Positions 32,539 to 42,007 of a stretch of 64,000 nucleotides of DNA are shown here, one piece after another. The translations under genes and the position numbers were made by a program. The notes below the pieces were generated by a model that saw nothing but the letters and a program-made list of their open reading frames with translations, ran no database searches and had not been told where the DNA came from. The DNA comes from Siphonodentalium dalli. Its lineage: Eukaryota; Mollusca; Scaphopoda; Gadilida; Siphonodentaliidae. How positions within the stretch are numbered: position 1 is the first letter of the stretch; each line of letters opens with the position of its first letter. Location of the stretch: the NCBI GenBank assembly GCA_032622095.1, contig CP136069.1, positions 30,572,342 through 30,636,341 on the forward strand, written 5' to 3'.

Positions 32539-32847
32539 AAGCCTTGAAATAGTGTGTCTGTCATTTGCAGAATGAGGTCCCCAGAGGGTGAATTTAGTGA
32601 TGCTAGCCTACTGTGCATAGGCCTCATCTTCTGGGAAGTATCTATAGACTCAAATTACTTTTTCCCTTCTGATCAGTTTCTACATGTATATCCCCTAATT
32701 TGCAGAAGATAAAATGCATAATCGATGTGACTAATGGGTCATTATCACCATTTTCAACCGGGCAACTTCAATCTTATTCTATGTCTCCCACAGCAGTTGA
32801 CGCATCAGCAGAATGAGAATTTGGTGACGCTAACCAGTCATGCAGTT
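32539..32847. mobile_element. Family B element, hairpin arms mostly lost
   Basis: AGCCTTGAAATAGTGTGTCT, one left arm, core (ataatcgatgtgactaatgg), and a degraded second arm ending 'gacgctaaccagtcatgcag'. It lies just downstream of the PDZ1 exon donor on the gene's strand. Confidence 0.75.
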
Positions 32848-32890
32848 TGAGAGAGAGTTACCCCACCTTGGTGTACTGTTGAACACTTAC

Positions 32891-33110
32891 CACCATATCG
32901 CTGGACGCTTCAGTTTGAGAGGGAGAGTTATCCTCCTTGGCTTCTTCCTCGGCGTTAGCTGGCTCGGGTTGTGGGATGGGCCCACGCGCCACAACCAGCT
33001 CTACCAATCCGCGAGCACTTTGTAATATTCGGATAGCTTCTTTCTGAGATATGTCTAAAGCCTGGCCATCAATGGCCAGTATCTGATCACCTTCTCGAAG
33101 TCTTCCATCC
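32891..33110 (-). CDS. MPDZ/PATJ: Internal exon: C-terminal half of PDZ domain 1 plus linker, MPDZ/PATJ-like scaffold
   Basis: Read on the minus strand, the exon begins after a T-rich tract ending in TTTTCAG (AG at 33112-33111) and stops before the consensus donor GTAAGT (33890-series position 32890 downward). It is 220 nt: one base completing a split codon, then 73 codons, ending in phase 0. The peptide opens with DGRLREGDQILAIDGQ, the strand-turn segment typical of multi-PDZ scaffolds, continues through the second helix (QKEAIRILQSARG) and last strand (VELVVARG), then an acidic, Pro/Glu/Ser-rich linker of about 30 residues. PDZ domains bind C-terminal peptides; MPDZ and PATJ organise polarity and junction complexes at the membrane. 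The match to PDZ1 of that family is from recognition of motifs, not alignment. A family-B repeat ends only ~45 bp downstream of the donor. MPDZ versus PATJ cannot be decided from this fragment. The upstream exon with the GLGF half of this domain was not found. Confidence 0.88.
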
Positions 33111-33207
33111 CTGAAAATAATAAAATTAGCAAATGATATCTGCTTGAAACCCAACATTCTTGAAGAGGAAATTTGACCAGCACGTATAGTAATGCCCTAA
33201 ATAATCG

Positions 33208-33530
33208 ACACGCAAACAACACATTGTAAGTGAAACATCATTGCATGCCTTATAGAAGCCGATGTTAGTTTTAGTTTTACGTCCCATTTGTTGATTTAAG
33301 TATGTTTTATCCAGGTTTTGGATTGAAAATAAATAGAATCTATAACTCGGCCCCAGTTTATAGCTGAATTTACAAAACTAGTCCAGTAAATTAGGTATGG
33401 ACCCGCCAAAGGCTTCGTTGTAGATCATCTATATATTGCAATTGGATGACTTGGTCTTCAGCATGTCCATTATAAAGGGATTGTAATGAAAAGGATGATG
33501 GATCTGGCCATTAGTGTCTGTGCATGGACT
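33208..33530 (-). repeat. Family H foldback-type repeat, copy 1 (reverse)
   Basis: Shares 'cataactcggccccag'-type text, 'tagtccagtaaattaggta' and 'ggatgatggatctggccatt' with inverted sequence at 42008-42390. A family C element is inserted at its end (33531). Confidence 0.75.
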
Positions 33531-33762
33531 TACAGTAATGCTCTAAATAATCGACTCCTTAACCACAGCAGAATTATGGATAATTTTTCAGGATTTAGTT
33601 GGAAATATGACTTGTTGCCATTCATCGGAAAGCTCTCAGTGAGACTGAAGTTCCCAAGAGCTTTCCGATGAATGGCAACAAGCCATATTTCCGACTAAAT
33701 CCTGAAAAGTTACCCATAATTCTGATGTGGTTAAGGAGTCGATTACTTAGGGCATTACTGTA
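33531..33762. mobile_element. Family C palindromic MITE, complete
   Basis: TA-CAGTAATGCTCTAAATAAT to ATTACTTAGGGCATTACTG-TA. A 10-bp sequence 'gaagttccca' sits at the centre. Confidence 0.92.
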
Positions 33763-33814
33763 ACTCTTTAACAACTTACTATCCACATATTTCAGAGGAT
33801 TCCAGTGACTCAAT

Positions 33815-34119
33815 CAAACCTTGAAATACATGTAGTGTCTGACATTTGCAGAATGAGTTCCCCAGCAGAGGGTGAATTCAGTGATGCGATTCTGCAATGT
33901 GGGCTAGCATCATAAAATTCACCCTCTGGGAACCTCATTCTGCTTAGGCCTCAAATGCTATGGGAGACGTAGAACAACAAATATTTCCGACTAAATCCTG
34001 AAAAATTACCCATAATTCTGCTGTGGTTAAGGAGTCAATTATTTACGACATTACTGTATGCACCCATGGTCAAGTGGGGACCTCATTCTGGAAATGACAG
34101 GCACACTAAACTCAGACTG
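33815..34119. mobile_element. Family B element split by a family C right half
   Basis: AAACCTTGAAATACATGTAG and first hairpin, core 'ctatgggagacgtagaa', then a C right arm (about 33980-34058), then 'gtggggacctcattctggaa' and GGCACACTAAACTCAGAC. Confidence 0.75.
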
Positions 34120-34211
34120 GCTGCGCAAATATAAATATTTACCTAATATGGTATACTTATTACTTATTATCCGAACATGGAATAACTCGTCAATGGGTAT
34201 TGAATACATAG

Positions 34212-34376
34212 ACAGAACACAACGCGCATCTTAATCGAGACTCTTTTATCGAATGAGTTGCGGATGACGCAAGGATATATTTCGCGAGAGCATAGCTCAA
34301 GCGAAATATAACTTTGCGCCGTCTGCAACGAGTTCGATAAAGATTCGAGATTATGATGCAAGTTGTGTTCTGTATT
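34212..34376. repeat. Foldback element with ~75-bp arms
   Basis: 'cagaacacaacgcgcatctt', 'tatcgaatgagttgcggatg', 'aaggatatatttcgc' are inverted as 'gcgaaatataactttgcgcc', 'gtctgcaacgagttcgataa', 'gatgcaagttgtgttctg'. An inverted minus-strand ORF here is a shadow of the palindrome. Confidence 0.82.
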
Positions 34377-34380
34377 AATT

Positions 34381-34680
34381 CTGCACCGTTCAGTCAGATA
34401 AGTTCAATCCATGAATGTCACCTTCATTGTTACTATAGCTACCTTTATTGTGATATAAGTCTGACAAATAACCAGTAATTATGGGGGGATTACCGGAAGC
34501 GGATGATCGACGTAATGTACGTCATCTTTCTTGGCGACAACGTCAACAAGAATAGTTCCGGCTTGTATTCCACTAGAGGTATACACTAATATGTATTCAA
34601 TGGCTGGGATTCCGTTGAATACATGTGACTCACGTCAATGGGTGTGGAATAATGGTTTAATTGCAATGCCGTGACTCTTC
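34381..34680. other. Unassigned non-coding sequence
   Basis: Contains two 'tattcaatg'/'ttgaatacat' phrases that echo the flank of the foldback; otherwise nothing recognised. Confidence 0.45.
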
Positions 34681-35078
34681 ACCCTTTCTGTACTAAATTC
34701 TCATTGACGAATAATTAACACTTGGGAAATGTTCCAAAAATATGTTCAACAAAAGGTTGCTTGTTGAACTTATTATCTGAACATTTCCCTCTAATAAATA
34801 TGACTCTTTCTATAGTTTTATTTATATGTCTATTTTTTCCTGAAAACCACTCCAAATGAATAACCAAGCCTTGAAATAGGGTGTCTGTCATTTTCAGAAT
34901 GAGGTCCCCAGAGGGTGAATTTGGTGATGCTAGCCCGCTATGCGGGGTAGCATCACTAAATTCACCCTCTGGGGACCTCATTCTGCATTTGACAGACACA
35001 CTATTTCAAGGCTTGCTGACCATTCCGATATATTCTTTTATAAATGAGTGGGAGAATCCATTTAGTATAGAAATGGTT
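34681..35078. repeat. Family I repeat(s), split by a B hairpin
   Basis: 'caccctttctgtactaaatt', 'ttgttgaacttattatctga', 'actccaaatgaataac' | B | 'gaccattccgatatattctt', 'gggagaatccatttagtata'. The two sides are continuous in other family I copies (for example 515-715 reversed). Confidence 0.75.
34865..35015. mobile_element. Family B minimal hairpin (151 bp)
   Basis: CAAGCCTTGAAATAGGGTGT to GACACACTATTTCAAGGCTTG, single stem with loop 'cccgctatgcgggg'. It sits inside family I. Confidence 0.92.
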
Positions 35079-35282
35079 AATGTTCCGAGGTTTCCTCATG
35101 TCAGTCTGACTCCGTCGCATGTCAAAAGTCATTTCCTCGTCCTGTAGGTGTTGTCTCTGATAGTGCATTAATTCATTTCTTCTACAGCGATATCCCATTT
35201 AATGGATAAATCAATGGAAGAGTCCTCTCCTATAGTACACATCACACCTGGGAATTAATGGCTCCCTGACCCTTTGATAACT

Positions 35283-35880
35283 ATGAACCCCTTCTACATG
35301 TACATGTATACTATATGGATTCTACCACTCAGATATAAAAGAATACATTGAAATGGTCTATTATTCTTATGGAGGGGTGTTCAGGTAATAAAAGCAGACA
35401 ACAGCCTGATGAAAAGATAATAAAAGAGGCATATTCATTGGTGGGAAATGTTAAAGGGGTACTATACACTAAATCCGGCTATTTATGGGACCATCTCCTT
35501 TTATACTCAACAGAATATATTCAACAATTGAATGTATTCTAGCCATGGATTGGTGCAAAATACACTCATTTACCGTATGAGTGATACAAACAACATGGTA
35601 ATTACGATGAAAATGAATTTAAGGCTGGAGTCATAAATTCATTTTCATCATATTGACCATGTTGTTTTCATCGTTCATAGAGCACATGAGTGTATTTTGC
35701 ACTAATCAATGGCTCAAATTCATTCATTTGTTGCATATATTCTTTTGAGTATAAAAGAAGATGCCCCATAAATGGCTGGATTTAGTGTACAGTACCCCTT
35801 TAAGATAAATAACTTCAACATACGATGGTTGTTTGATGAACTTATTATCTGAAGATTTGCTAAGGGATATATAGAGGATC
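35283..35880. repeat. Family I repeat, split by the 35451 element
   Basis: Left: 'tatatggattctaccactca', 'gaaatggtctattattctta', 'ggtgggaaatg'. Right: 'taacttcaacatacgatggt', 'tgatgaacttattatctgaa'. Confidence 0.65.
35451..35803. mobile_element. Palindromic TTAA element, 353 bp
   Basis: TTAA-AGGGGTACTATACACTAA at the left and TTTAGTGTACAGTACCCCT-TTAA at the right; the arms continue through 'ccggctatttatgggaccat', 'ctccttttatactcaacaga' and 'gcaaaatacactcatttacc' almost to the centre. TTAA duplications fit a piggyBac-type mechanism, but the ends are AGGGG, not CCCTTT. A solo half is at 18772-18860. Confidence 0.88.
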
Positions 35881-36274
35881 TCCAATGAGTTACATTTGTA
35901 TGTTGGGATAAAAGATTTTATGAAATGAGTTTGATAAATTTGATTCACGATGAGTCAGAACTCGAAACATTCTTAGCAAGTCAAGGTCAAACAAACCAGA
36001 GTGGCTTACGATCATATAAATTGTGGTTTTACATTGCCCTTTTAAGACATCTGATGTCAACAGCACCTATCCCATGACACTCGCCAGGTCAATTGACCTC
36101 TGTGTAAAAATTATAAGCTCCGAGGGTCCAGTCATTTAGTCGCCAATAGCGGGAAAGACAAACAAATAAACAATATTGACTTTTATTAGTACAGAATATC
36201 GTCAGCTTTTCAAAGAGACCAATCATGACCACGCCGAAGCTGAATCAGACCATGTTCGCCGATTAATTAGCCAA
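35881..36274. other. Unassigned non-coding sequence
   Basis: Nothing recognised. Confidence 0.5.
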
Positions 36275-36845
36275 ATGTGGGTTAAATTACACTTTTCATC
36301 TCAATGGTTTTACACTGAAAATAATAGCTATTAACCCTTTCAGTGCCGAGTCCGATTTTTGTATTAACCCATATTTGAAAAATTATCAAGGAAATATGGG
36401 TTGATACAAAAATCAGACTTGGCACTGAAAGGGTTAAAGGTCACGCATCCTGGGTGACGGATCAATTTCATTTAATTTTCAAAACTCTCCAGAACGGAGT
36501 TAGATTTCTAAATGATCCTAGAAAAATAAATGACACGTAACGACAACAAATCGTTACTGAGGAAATTATCCAAATCAAATAATTCTGTTTTGGTAGAGCC
36601 TTAGCAGATTCAAATCTTTCACACTTTGGGTTAAATTACACTCACATTCTTGATAGTTTACGCAGACAATAATATCCATAAAAGGTCATGCATCCCGGAC
36701 GACAGATCAATTTCATTTCCTTTTTAAAACTGTCGTGAACGGAACTAGATTTCTAAATTGATCCTAGTTAAATAAATGACGCGTAACTATGACACATTCA
36801 AATCATAACTGAGGCAATTATCCAAATCAAATCGTTCTGTTTTTT
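36275..36845 (+). repeat. Direct duplication, two ~280-bp units
   Basis: 'gggttaaattacac', 'aaaggtcacgcatcctgggt', 'gacggatcaatttcattt', 'aactgaggcaattatccaaa' occur in both units (about 36275-36590 and 36625-36845). Unit 1 is interrupted by the A4 element; unit 2 shows the site before insertion. Confidence 0.85.
36331..36437. mobile_element. Family A4 short palindromic TTAA element, 107 bp
   Basis: TTAACCCTTTCAGTGCCGAG..CTTGGCACTGAAAGGGTTAA; the arms include 'tccgatttttgtattaaccc' and 'atatt'. Shorter than the copy at 30527. Confidence 0.93.
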
Positions 36846-37004
36846 TTACACAGTGTGTAGGACACCGACTTCAAATCTCAGGCGTAATTTCCATGATGCA
36901 AGTCACTTGCTAACGGGTAGTTACTTGATTCCCATTAATTCATTTGCAGGGATGTTTAGCTTAGGTTGTTTGTCATTAAATCTTCCAATAAATAGATTGC
37001 ACAT

Positions 37005-37105
37005 AGTAATGTATATAGTTATGTTGATAGTAATGTTTATAGTAATGTTTATAGTGATGTATATAGTATTGTATATAGTGATGTATATAATGATGAATAT
37101 AGAGG
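37005..37105 (+). repeat. Degenerate TAATGTATATAG repeat
   Basis: About eight 10-14-bp units such as 'tagtaatgtttatagtaatg' and 'tatagtgatgtata'. Related to the larger array at 37556-38117. Confidence 0.8.
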
Positions 37106-37405
37106 ATCTACAACTCATCCCCAGTTCACAGCGGAATTTACAAAACGAGTCCAGACCTAATTTACTGAACGACTTTTATCAATTCCACTATAAACTGGTG
37201 ACTAGTTGGAGATTCTATTTATTACATGATCCGAAACCAAGATAAAACATACTTAAATCAACAAATTGCAAGTGAAACTAACATCAGCTTCTATAAGGGC
37301 GATGACATTTCACGCAACTACATGTATGCATTGTTTGCCTGCGTAAAGAAATAGTCCCCCGATAAATAAAGACTCTTTGACGTATTTAATGGCGTAAATT
37401 TAATT
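37088..37405 (+). repeat. Family H repeat, copy 2
   Basis: 'atatagaggatctacaactc', 'agcggaatttacaaaacgag', 'aaaacatacttaaatcaaca', 'gactctttgacgtattta' parallel 42100-42390. Confidence 0.75.
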
Positions 37406-37555
37406 AAATATATTTTCAAACTCTTCATTAATTAGACAAACCGGAAGTCAAAGGTCACCTGGCACTATTTCCTGTTATGAAACAAACATTGCATATCACA
37501 ATTTATAGAACGGGTTTATTGAATGGAATAAGAGTAGGATCATCTAATAAAGTGA

Positions 37556-38117
37556 TCTATATTATGATGTATATAATGCTGTACATGTATATAATGATGT
37601 ATAGTGTTGTTTATATAGTAATGTATATATAGTGAAGTATATATAGTGATGTACATGGATATAGTGATGTATATAATGGTGTATATATAGTGTGATGTAT
37701 ATATATTGTTTATATAGTGATGTATATATAGTGAAGTATATATAGTGATGTATATAGTGATGTATATAGTGATGTATATAGTGATGTATATATAGTGATG
37801 TATATATATTGATGTATATATAATCATGTATATATAGCGATGTACATGTATATAGTGATGTATATAGTGATACATAGTGATGTATATATAGTGATGTATA
37901 TATAGCGATGTATATATTGTGATGTATATATGATGTATATATATTGTGATGTATATAGTGTGATGTATATAGTACGATGTATATATAGTGATGTATATGT
38001 AGTGATGTATAAAGTAAATGATGTATACAATGTATGTATCATGATGTATATAGTGTGATGTATATATATGATGTATATATAGTGATGTATATACCGGTAG
38101 TAAGTGATGTATATTAT
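37556..38117 (+). repeat. GATGTATATA(TAGT) minisatellite
   Basis: Over 35 units of 12-16 bp built from 'gtgatgtatatatagt', with scattered ACATGTA variants. It can be read as long ORFs of Y/I/H/T residues on the minus strand, which are artefacts. The hAT element at 38141 lies just after it. Confidence 0.9.
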
Positions 38118-38140
38118 ATAAGTGAACCGACTGCTGATAA

Positions 38141-39234
38141 TAGCCTCCTGCGAATATTCGATATTCGATTCGAGATTCGATTCGAAAGTCAAATTCGATT
38201 AGAATTTGAGTCGAAATTGCCAACTCGAAATTTCAAATATACTCTGATGGAAAAGTAGGCTGTTTACGGACAAGTACACACGTCAATCTTAGCTGTTTTG
38301 TGGCGTTTAAAGAAAATTATGTACCGGTATATATGCACATTGTAATTCTTATTGTGCATTGCGGATGTTCATGCACATGCTATTAAATATAAGAATAGCC
38401 ACGATAGGACAACTAAACACGTCTGAATTCTAGCTTTAAAATGGTAGCAAAAGCTCGCAGATTGCCAATGGACCGACGACGCAGTAAATTATAATAGCTA
38501 TGAGACTGAGCAATCGATAGCTTTATCCGCCGTCTATCCATCTCAGATTCCGCGCTATGTAATATGGGTGAGAATGTAAACAACACGTGTTCCCGGTGTC
38601 GAAAAGTGCATTCTGGCGCTGTTCCGTTTTGAAGTTGACTTTCAGTCTCGGAGCTTTCTTTTACACAGGACAAAATGTCGTCCGTCATTCATGCTTATTT
38701 TAAACATGATAAAGCTGCAGGCAGTGCATGGACTTACACGTGTGATGAATGCAACATGGTGTATAAATCGCAAACATCTGGGACAACGACCCATCTATGG
38801 AATCATCTGTTAAAGAAGCATCAACCAATACATGAAGAGGCTACCCTGCGACTGTTGTTTTATAACAACGGGTGTTTCTGAATGCCGATTTGCAATATGC
38901 ATATACATGCAAACTGTAGAAATTCCGCGTGATTTTAGTTCCGATAATCCGTTTAGAACTTTAGAGGTAATATATTAATCGTTGTGATGGTCGCATGGAC
39001 GTTTTAATCTCTTTTGTTTTCTCGACAATTATCAATTGAAGTTAATAGTATCTCAAACGATGGTTCATCACCACATAAGTTGTGATGGAACTTCATGCAT
39101 GCGTTTCACAAATGGTCTAATCGTTGACAAAACATGCCTAATCAAGAATGCAACACACAGATATGATTCGATTCGATTTCGTGAATTCGATTCGATATTC
39201 GATTCGATCAAAATATCCAATTCGCAGGACCCTA
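38141..39234. mobile_element. hAT-like non-autonomous transposon with BED zinc-finger ORF
   Basis: The left end TAGCCTCCTGCGAAT and the inverted right end (TAGGGTCCTGCGAATT read from the minus strand) form terminal inverted repeats. They are flanked by a perfect 8-bp duplication, GCTGATAA, at 38133-38140 and 39235-39242. An 8-bp duplication is the hallmark of hAT insertion. Both subterminal regions are rich in ATTCGATTCGA motifs. At 1,094 bp it is too short for a full hAT transposase; only a BED finger is recognisable inside. Confidence 0.85.
38675..38881 (+). CDS. BED-type zinc-finger peptide, remnant of hAT transposase N-terminus
   Basis: This 68-codon ORF encodes MSSVIHAYFKHDKAAG followed by aromatic W and Y positions, a CDEC metal-binding pair at about residues 28-31, and an HLWNHLLKKH segment at about residues 46-55. 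That arrangement (C-x2-C, then H and H at the end of a helix) is the BED zinc finger, which serves as the DNA-binding N-terminus of hAT transposases and of host genes domesticated from them. The ORF lies midway inside a 1.1-kb element with hAT-type ends and an 8-bp target duplication. The RNase H-like catalytic domain is absent, so the peptide cannot transpose on its own. It could be a first exon whose partners were deleted, or a relic. The start codon lies directly before the domain, as expected for a transposase N-terminus. Confidence 0.7.
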   Translation: MSSVIHAYFKHDKAAGSAWTYTCDECNMVYKSQTSGTTTHLWNHLLKKHQPIHEEATLRLLFYNNGCF

Positions 39235-39242
39235 GCTGATAA

Positions 39243-39855
39243 CTAAAGATTTTTAATCAAATATGAGCGGGAAATTCTTCAGAATTTAATTATTGTTGTT
39301 GCCACGAAGCATGGTAAGTAAAAATGTCTACACGTAACAAACAGGGGCGCTGATTAATTCTTCTCTTGATTAAATTTGAAACTGTTATTAACTCTTCAGG
39401 GAAATTCTGTAAGAAAGCATGTGGATTTAAGTTCCTGATTACATTCAAGAACATTCGAGTAATTTAAACAAATTCTAATCAAGCGTTCACATTCATCATC
39501 AATCGTAAAAGCAATATCTCCGACTCTGAGGAAATATGCCTCAGTCCTATGACGGGACCTGGTTTTTATGCCCCCAATGGGAAATAGCTGCCCTTAAATC
39601 AAAATAAAATCGGAATGATAATTAAAGCGGAGTTCCCCCTGAGGGTTTTGTTCAGTGATCGATTCCAATAGGACATCTGATGAAGCTGAGAAATGTATGT
39701 AGCTGCGACGAGCCGTGTTTTATGTTCCCCATGTGAGGTATATTCATCTCATGATGCCAATCATTTTATTACTAGGTTTATGGATGCTTCAACACTAAAA
39801 ATCATGAATGTAGGAAAAACTAAAATTTGCAGCAGCAAAAATTGTATGTAAACGT
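39243..39855. other. Unassigned non-coding sequence
   Basis: Nothing recognised. Confidence 0.5.
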
Positions 39856-40263
39856 TTAACCCTTTACCCAACAAAACGGCCAAAAATGCCCAAATATAGC
39901 TTCAACAGCCTAAAATATCTTCCGTCTGTCTCAATAACACCATACAAATATGGATATCATTGGAACCGGTTCATTGACCACATTGTGATGGTTTTACAGT
40001 TATGCCCTGTGCCAATGCATTCTCTTATATATGCGAGTCGACCATAGGTCGCCTCGCATATATAAGAGAATGCATTGGCCTAAAAAACACCTTTTTTTAA
40101 CAATTTTTATAATATTTTTCTACATTCTTTGACAATTTTATCATTTTTAATATGATTGTATTAAGCCAATGCATTCTCTTATATATGCGAGGCGACCTAT
40201 GGTCGACTCGCATATATAAGAGAATGCATTGGCACAGGGCCGTTCTGTTGGGTAAAGGGTTAA
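39856..40263 (+). mobile_element. Family A1 MITE, forward
   Basis: TTAA flanks; variant start AACAAAACGGCCAAAAATGC as in the first copy at 81; both hairpins intact; 'ggccgttctgttgggtaaag' end. Confidence 0.93.
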
Positions 40264-40326
40264 TGTATACAACTTTGATAGACAATATAAAACACCTCAA
40301 CTCTTGGATGGTAAGCAGTTATGTTC

Positions 40327-40735
40327 AAGCCTGATTATTGTGTGTCTGTCATTTGCAGAATGAGGTCCCCAGATGACGAATTTAGTGTTGCTATCTTGCA
40401 TAGCAAATTCACCCTCTGGGGACCTCATTCTGCATGGCCTCATCTGATATGGGAGACATAGACTCAGATTGAGGTCCCCAAATGGTGAATATTGTGATGT
40501 GCACCCATTGGGAACCTTGATTATTCAATGTGCCGTCTGCCAATTTGGGGATATAGAGAAACTAAAACTAAAAGTTTCTATAAAAATTTGATAATATAGA
40601 AACTTTCCAGAGAAGACGAGGCCTAAGCAGAATCAGGTCCCCAAAGGGTGAATTTAGTGATGCTATCCCGCTATCAATAAATTCACCCTTTGGAGACCTC
40701 ATTCTGCAAATGACAGGCACTTTATTCTCAGGCCC
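40327..40735. mobile_element. Family B element
   Basis: CAAGCCTGATTATTGTGTGT to GACAGGCACTTTATTCTCAGGC. The core is inverted relative to 20886-21348 (gattgaggtccccaaatggt). Both hairpins have partly deleted loops. Confidence 0.82.
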
Positions 40736-41299
40736 GTTTATGTTTGTCTGCCTCAGTAATTAAGAAAACATGATAAACAAATTCAAATTTCTGGTTATTC
40801 TCGGGTCATTTACAATTTATAATTCAGCAGGATCCATAATATAGTCGGCAGGGTCAGATAACCTTGCTTAGCCGGACCCAATAATTTCCAAGCTTTTCAT
40901 TTATATACATCAAACCATTCTGTTTGATAATAGCCTTGTCAATCAACAATAATGAAATCGGTAGTGGAAATCATGTCACACATCTCCCCATTTCCATACG
41001 CTTATTTAATTCCCATTTATTTGCATATATTCATGGAAACCTTCCAGGGAGGGATCCAAAAATACTACGAGGGATTTCCCTCGAGCACTGGACGAAGATC
41101 TGATGGTAAACCTGTTTGCCCAAGAATTAATAACATTCCCAGACTTATCGAATCTGCATATAAACTTGTCTTGTTAGTGTCTGCCTCGGTACATTCTACA
41201 TATATGGCAGGGAATATGTTTTCTAATTTGTACCGAATGCACCCTGGTACCCTGGTATTTCTAAGAAAAAAAATAAGTAACCAATGTAAAATGACACTC
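40736..41299. other. Unassigned non-coding sequence
   Basis: Nothing recognised; ORFs crossing it on both strands show no domain. Confidence 0.45.
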
Positions 41300-41866
41300 T
41301 CTACCAGAGCGCACCAGTCATGCTTCCTTTCTGACTCTGTAACCGGCTGGGTACCAGTCTGTGTTTCTATATTTAGCATGGGATTTTGCAGCAAAAATGG
41401 CGAAAAACGATCGCTCCAAAGTAAAATTTTCTATGTGCTTTGAGAACAATTCCCACAATAAAACATAATGACAGAATGGAAAATCAGAGCGGTAGTTTTG
41501 TTGACAATTTCGCAAGCTACTCTTCAAAATTGCAGCAAACTAGAACTCTTGTGTTTGACTTGCCGTTCGAGTTGTGACAATGTCGTACACATGCGTTTAT
41601 ACTTTTGTGTTGATAAAATAATAATAATAATCGGAGAACCGAATCACACTGTTTCGAAATATAGTTCTTCGGTTTTAGAGGGACTTTTCAAACATAATGT
41701 CGAAAATTTATACAAATTTTTTTCAATATTTTGTGTGCTTACCAAGGGCAGCATGTTGCTGTGTTCGCTTAGTATATATTTTAATATTGCGGAAGTCCAC
41801 CAAATGTGGGTGAAATGTCGCTGGTAGAAGCGGTCTCACAAAGTCATCAAGGGAGGTAAACCCTGC
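41300..41866. repeat. Family Q dispersed repeat, copy 2
   Basis: Partner of 7585-8335 and unoccupied by A2: 'tattttgtgtgcttaccaag' where copy 1 has the insertion. An extra 'ataataata' and ~40 bp distinguish it. Confidence 0.82.
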
Positions 41867-41874
41867 ATGGAGTT

Positions 41875-41912
41875 TGGTAAAATGAATCCATTTAGTATAG
41901 AAAGGGTTGATT
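41875..41912. repeat. Family I end fragment
   Basis: 'aaaatgaatccatttagtat' and 'agaaagggtt' match the start of family I, reversed. Confidence 0.5.
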
Positions 41913-42007
41913 AAATGTAGGACACTGTTATGCACAAGAAATCCAATTGAATTGACCACATGAAATCCGACAGCCTGACAGTGATATAGAATAATATTAG
42001 CTAATAT

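Larger units (their letters stand above)
19433..32890 (-). other. 13.5-kb intron of the MPDZ/PATJ-like gene
   Basis: The donor GTAAGT at 32890 and acceptor TTTGCAG ending at 19433 delimit a phase-0 intron. It holds the 28-bp minisatellite, and copies of families A, B, C, J, K and N listed separately. The regions to the right of 33110 and left of 19298 are also presumed intronic, but their outer limits lie outside what I can see. Confidence 0.75.

Noticed and set aside
37540-38223. Long minus-strand ORFs rich in Y, I, H and T
   Set aside because: Direct translation of the GATGTATATA array; low complexity with no domain.
41065-41394. 109-codon minus-strand ORF and overlapping plus-strand 163-codon ORF
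   Set aside because: The two overlap on opposite strands. Neither has a domain, and the right part lies in dispersed family Q whose other copy does not keep the frame.
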